The notes under the pieces are model-generated. The model did no database searches and was not told the DNA's origin. It saw nothing but the letters and a program-made list of their open reading frames with translations. Position numbers and translations under genes: made by a program. 21,349 bases of DNA from Chloromonas sp. AAM2 (Eukaryota > Chlorophyta > Chlorophyceae > Chlamydomonadales > Chlamydomonadaceae), in the NCBI GenBank assembly GCA_004335635.1, contig QAXH01006203.1:978-22326 (forward strand). The letters run 5' to 3'. Shown piece after piece: positions 20,001-21,349 of the stretch. Position 1 is the first letter of the stretch. Every line of letters starts with the position of its first letter.

Positions 20001-20887
20001 AGTCCAAGGTTCAAGAGCAGGAGGCGGCCCGGTTCATTGCCGTGTTCCCATGCATTATGAAGATCATGCCCACGTGCATCTTCAACAAGAAGGACCCCAT
20101 TGTGTTGGGAGTAGAGATCACCGAGGGAGTGGCCAAGGTGCGAGCAGTGTTTTTCTTTCGCCAGCACTTGGTAATTAACACATCAGCGTTTTGTTTCCGA
20201 TTTTTCCAGCTGCGCTTTATCTACAGAAGTTGATCAATCGTGCGCTGGAAAACGATGAACAATTTATTAAAACAATCACTGAGGGAGTGGCCAGGGTGGG
20301 GGGAATGGACAGCGTATGTGAGAGGAGCTTAGCCTGGGTGAGGTAGGGTCCGTATGCAGCGAGTCAAATCAGCTGTAGAATGGCGGCTGGTGTGTATGTG
20401 GAGCGGCAACGTGATAAGGGCAAGCAATGCAGGCAGCTAGCGTCCTTGTGGCGAGTTCGTCATCAGCTGCTTGCTGCTGTGGCTAGGGTACCGAGCACGT
20501 ACATTTGATGAGCGACTCGCGCGCTACGGCAGTGCATTTGACACTGCAGTCTATGCTAGTGCCGCCTGAATGTGCACCCTGCCCACTTCAGGGCGTTTTT
20601 TCCAGCCTTTCAAAAGCCGATTTGCAGTTGCGGGATATCATGTGTGCTTTGCGGTGGCAGCACGGCCTGGCCTGCCTGCTACTAGGCAGCCCTGCCATAC
20701 CCTTCATCTTTATTCGTGTCGACACTGGTTCCTTTGTTTTGCATGCCTGCTGTTGGCAAGCTGAGGCCGTACCCTCATCGCTGATTGTTTTGTTTTGATC
20801 TTGCTGTAGGTGGGCACTCCGCTGTGCATTCCCAGTAAAGACGGCATTGATCTGGGGCGCATCGCCTCCATGGAGCTAAATCACAAG
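7301..20887 (+). CDS. eIF5B: Translation initiation factor eIF5B (IF2-family GTPase), 27 exons, 3' end outside the window
   Basis: Exons: 7301-7571, 7688-8001, 8455-8638, 8923-9039, 9620-9799, 10192-10332, 10667-10822, 11119-11234, 11479-11582, 11838-11975, 12232-12341, 12744-12886, 13156-13299, 13607-13832, 14129-14325, 14581-14721, 15014-15131, 15435-15616, 15956-16087, 16423-16605, 17146-17283, 18140-18262, 18636-18740, 19051-19186, 19477-19607, 19988-20137, 20810-20887. They sum to 4,158 bases, 1,386 codons, with matching phases throughout. eIF5B is the cytosolic GTPase that, with eIF1A, joins the 60S subunit to the 40S initiation complex. G motifs: GHVDVGKT (875-882), [16 protein letters not shown] (939-944), NKID (993-996), TSAITGEG (about 1060). 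Domain II reads [12 protein letters not shown] and domain [17 protein letters not shown]; domain IV has [20 protein letters not shown]. The N-terminal 847 residues are charged and repetitive, longer than in animals. The last roughly 60-70 residues must lie to the right. Confidence 0.95.
8955..9029 (+). repeat. eIF5B: Duplicated exon block, copy 1 (eIF5B exon 4)
   Basis: These 75 bases encode 25 residues ([14 protein letters not shown] followed by [11 protein letters not shown]). They recur in exon 5 at 9667-9741 with six base differences, all at third codon positions and all synonymous. The surrounding intron sequences do not look alike. Confidence 0.9.
9667..9741 (+). repeat. eIF5B: Duplicated exon block, copy 2 (eIF5B exon 5)
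   Basis: Second copy of the 75-base block, with the same 25 residues as in exon 4. The silent changes are GGC/GGT, AAG/AAA, AGC/AGT, GCC/GCG, GCT/GCA and GAG/GAA. Upstream in exon 5 the sequence ([15 protein letters not shown]) differs from exon 4, and downstream it runs into a Pro/Ala linker. Confidence 0.9.
11119..12341 (+). other. eIF5B: eIF5B exons 8-11: charged helical segment
   Basis: Exon 8 ends [18 protein letters not shown], exon 9 ends [11 protein letters not shown], exon 10 is almost wholly Glu/Ala/Arg/Lys ([18 protein letters not shown]), and exon 11 encodes [20 protein letters not shown]. This is the long single helix or coiled coil found before the Gly-Lys-Leu-Leu-Thr-Gly-Lys marker in plant and animal eIF5B. 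The exon 9/10 junction uses a GC donor. The exon 10 donor (GCAAA|GTAAGC) overlaps an in-frame TAA that would end the protein if the intron were kept. Confidence 0.9.
11583..11584 (+). other. eIF5B: GC (not GT) splice donor in eIF5B
   Basis: Exon 9 ends GAACGCAG and the intron begins GCAAGT. Joining to TTTTCAG|GCAGCGTCTT at 11838 gives EEMERR-QRLEEE in frame (phase 2). The nearby GT sites (GTGCCG, GTGACG) give the wrong phase. This is the second AG|GCAAGT donor in the window. Confidence 0.85.
12919..12973. other. AT-rich island in eIF5B intron 12
   Basis: About 55 bases of nearly pure A/T, including the tandem pair ATTATCAAATT and poly-A/T runs, lie shortly after the exon 12 donor. The rest of the intron is GC-balanced. 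Origin unknown. Confidence 0.55.
13229..13262 (+). repeat. eIF5B: CAG-type trinucleotide run in eIF5B exon 13
   Basis: A GCA/CAG-repeat run of about 34 bases, slightly interrupted, encodes the poly-Ala stretch in exon 13. Being in frame, it could change length without breaking the protein. Confidence 0.7.
14581..16605 (+). other. eIF5B: eIF5B exons 16-20: GTPase domain
   Basis: Exon 16 holds [20 protein letters not shown] (P-loop, G1). Exon 17 holds [18 protein letters not shown] (switch 1, G2). Exon 18 holds [19 protein letters not shown] (G3, with the catalytic His) and [20 protein letters not shown], and ends ALNK. Exon 19 opens IDRLYGW, so the G4 motif is split by an intron after NK. Exon 20 holds [19 protein letters not shown] (G5) and [15 protein letters not shown]. 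All nucleotide-binding residues expected for eIF5B are present; the fifth P-loop residue is Val where animals and yeast have Thr. Confidence 0.97.
17468..17545. repeat. 26-bp tandem repeat, three copies (eIF5B intron 21)
   Basis: The unit begins GCATCGAGTGCAACTGATCA and starts at 17468, 17494 and 17520. The three copies are nearly identical; the third diverges at its end. It lies in the intron between exons 21 and 22. Confidence 0.9.
17601..17665. repeat. Two near-identical copies of a unit of about 31 bp (eIF5B intron 21)
   Basis: AACTTCTGCACATCAAACC and AACTTCCGCACATCAAATC, each followed by AAAAAT and TCC, lie next to each other. They differ at a few positions. Part of the same repeat-rich intron. 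Confidence 0.75.
17822..18029. repeat. 13-bp minisatellite, 16 copies (eIF5B intron 21)
   Basis: The unit is TGTGCCGCCTC followed by a variable dinucleotide (GG, TG, AA, GA or TA). Sixteen copies can be counted at exact 13-base steps from 17822; the last two are degenerate. It is followed at about 18038-18060 by hexamers GTGCCT/GAGCCT. Because 13 is not a multiple of three, all plus frames stay open and give a fake Cys/Arg/Pro-rich repeat protein. Confidence 0.95.
18636..20887 (+). other. eIF5B: eIF5B exons 23-27: domain III and most of domain IV
   Basis: Exon 23 encodes [19 protein letters not shown]. Exon 24 encodes [14 protein letters not shown] and [17 protein letters not shown]. Exon 25 encodes [13 protein letters not shown] and [15 protein letters not shown]. 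Exon 26 encodes [20 protein letters not shown]. Exon 27 encodes [20 protein letters not shown]. Domain III is the Rossmann-like fold before the long connecting helix, and domain IV contacts the acceptor end of initiator tRNA. Exon 27 follows a TAG acceptor (GCTGTAG|GTGG), the only one in the model that is not CAG. The final exon or exons of domain IV are outside the window. Confidence 0.94.
20275..20298. repeat. Partial copy of the exon 26 end inside intron 26
   Basis: These 24 bases match 20117-20140, the end of exon 26 plus its donor, at 22 of 24 positions. The true copy ends GGCCAAG|GTG; the intronic copy reads GGCCAGGGTG. It is a short duplication lying 158 bases downstream. Confidence 0.8.
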
Positions 20888-21239
20888 GTGAGGAAGACGA
20901 TAATATCTGCATCCAATGCACCGCTTGGCCACTGGTGACATCTGGATCGCCTTGAGCCCATTGTTTGTTACATGTTGCTAGTGATGTATGCATCGCACTG
21001 TTTGGTCGTGGGATATTGCTGGAGGTGTTCGTGTGTATATGCATTGCAGAGTCCTCAAAGCCCTGTGCATACCACATCAGCGCGCATCGTATCAGCTTGC
21101 ACAGATGGATTGTGCCGCTCAAAGTGTCTGGCTTGCGGATATGCACCAGTCTGACTTGTTGTGCGTGCATGCCTGCGAAATGTTAAAAGCTTCATATCAA
21201 GTTGTGACAGCCCGTGACCATTTCCCGTGTGTGCAACCA
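20888..21239 (+). other. eIF5B: Start of eIF5B intron 27
   Basis: The intron begins with donor CACAAG|GTGAGG. No further eIF5B-like coding sequence is visible before the window ends: the continuation expected after ELNHK (a helix with VAKKGQ-type sequence) does not appear in any plus frame. Other open frames here look like chance. Confidence 0.7.
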
Positions 21240-21349
21240 CCGTCCATGTGTGTGACAACGGTCCATATGTGCGACCTCTGTCCATGTGTGTGACAACCGT
21301 CCATGTGTGTGACAACCGTCCATGTGTGTGACAACGGTCCATATGTGCG
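21240..21349. repeat. 19-bp tandem repeat running off the right edge
   Basis: The unit CCGTCCATGTGTGTGACAA starts at 21240, 21259, 21278, 21297, 21316 and 21335 (last one cut). Copies 2 and 6 share the variant CGGTCCATATGTGCG, which suggests a higher-order period of four units (76 bases). A degenerate copy may lie just upstream at about 21219-21236. The array is in eIF5B intron 27 and its true length cannot be seen. Confidence 0.92.

Noticed and set aside
21212..21349. A CRISPR-like array at the right edge
   Set aside because: The 19-bp units are directly adjacent with no spacers, and the locus is a eukaryotic intron; this is a minisatellite.

Overview
This window is nuclear DNA of a photosynthetic eukaryote, most likely a green alga (Chlorophyta). 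The evidence is short exons (about 40-420 bases) separated by GT-AG introns of about 115-860 bases, GT/TG-rich intron filler with minisatellites, moderate GC, and a plant-type RlmN-like enzyme with a likely organelle presequence. The assignment to green algae is an inference; no rRNA or organelle marker is present to fix it.

Layout. (1) Positions 1-297, plus strand: the end of an open frame entering from the left; family not recognised. (2) Positions 298-622: convergent intergenic stretch. (3) Positions 7009-623, minus strand: a complete 13-exon gene for an RlmN-type radical-SAM RNA methyltransferase (rebuilt protein 584 residues), in which every splice junction keeps the reading frame and all five mechanistic cysteines are present. 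(4) Positions 7010-7300: a 291-base gap between the two start codons, which must carry two divergent promoters or one bidirectional one. (5) Positions 7301-20887 and beyond, plus strand: 27 exons of translation initiation factor eIF5B (1,386 codons seen). The last part of domain IV lies beyond the right edge, and the window ends in a minisatellite-bearing intron.

The eIF5B gene has two halves. Exons 1-15 encode about 847 residues of low-complexity charged sequence: Lys blocks, acidic runs, Ala/Pro linkers, a Glu/Arg/Lys helix and a Ser/Asp/Glu tail. Exons 16-27 encode the conserved GTPase with all five G motifs, then domains II, III and part of IV. Inside the N-terminal half, a short 'LFAAL / LDALLAEL' motif occurs six times, carried partly on phase 1-1 exons. 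Two of those exons share a 75-base block whose six differences are all synonymous, so an exon duplication seems to have been kept under protein-level selection.

Both genes serve translation: eIF5B joins ribosomal subunits in the cytosol, and RlmN-type enzymes make 2-methyladenosine in rRNA and/or tRNA, here probably in an organelle. Their head-to-head arrangement suggests, but does not prove, shared transcriptional control. I see no wholly new system. The points most worth following are the conserved duplicated eIF5B module, two GC-AG introns with identical donors, an insert of about 86 residues in the RlmN-like enzyme that may be an exitron, and several intronic minisatellites or AT-rich islands.
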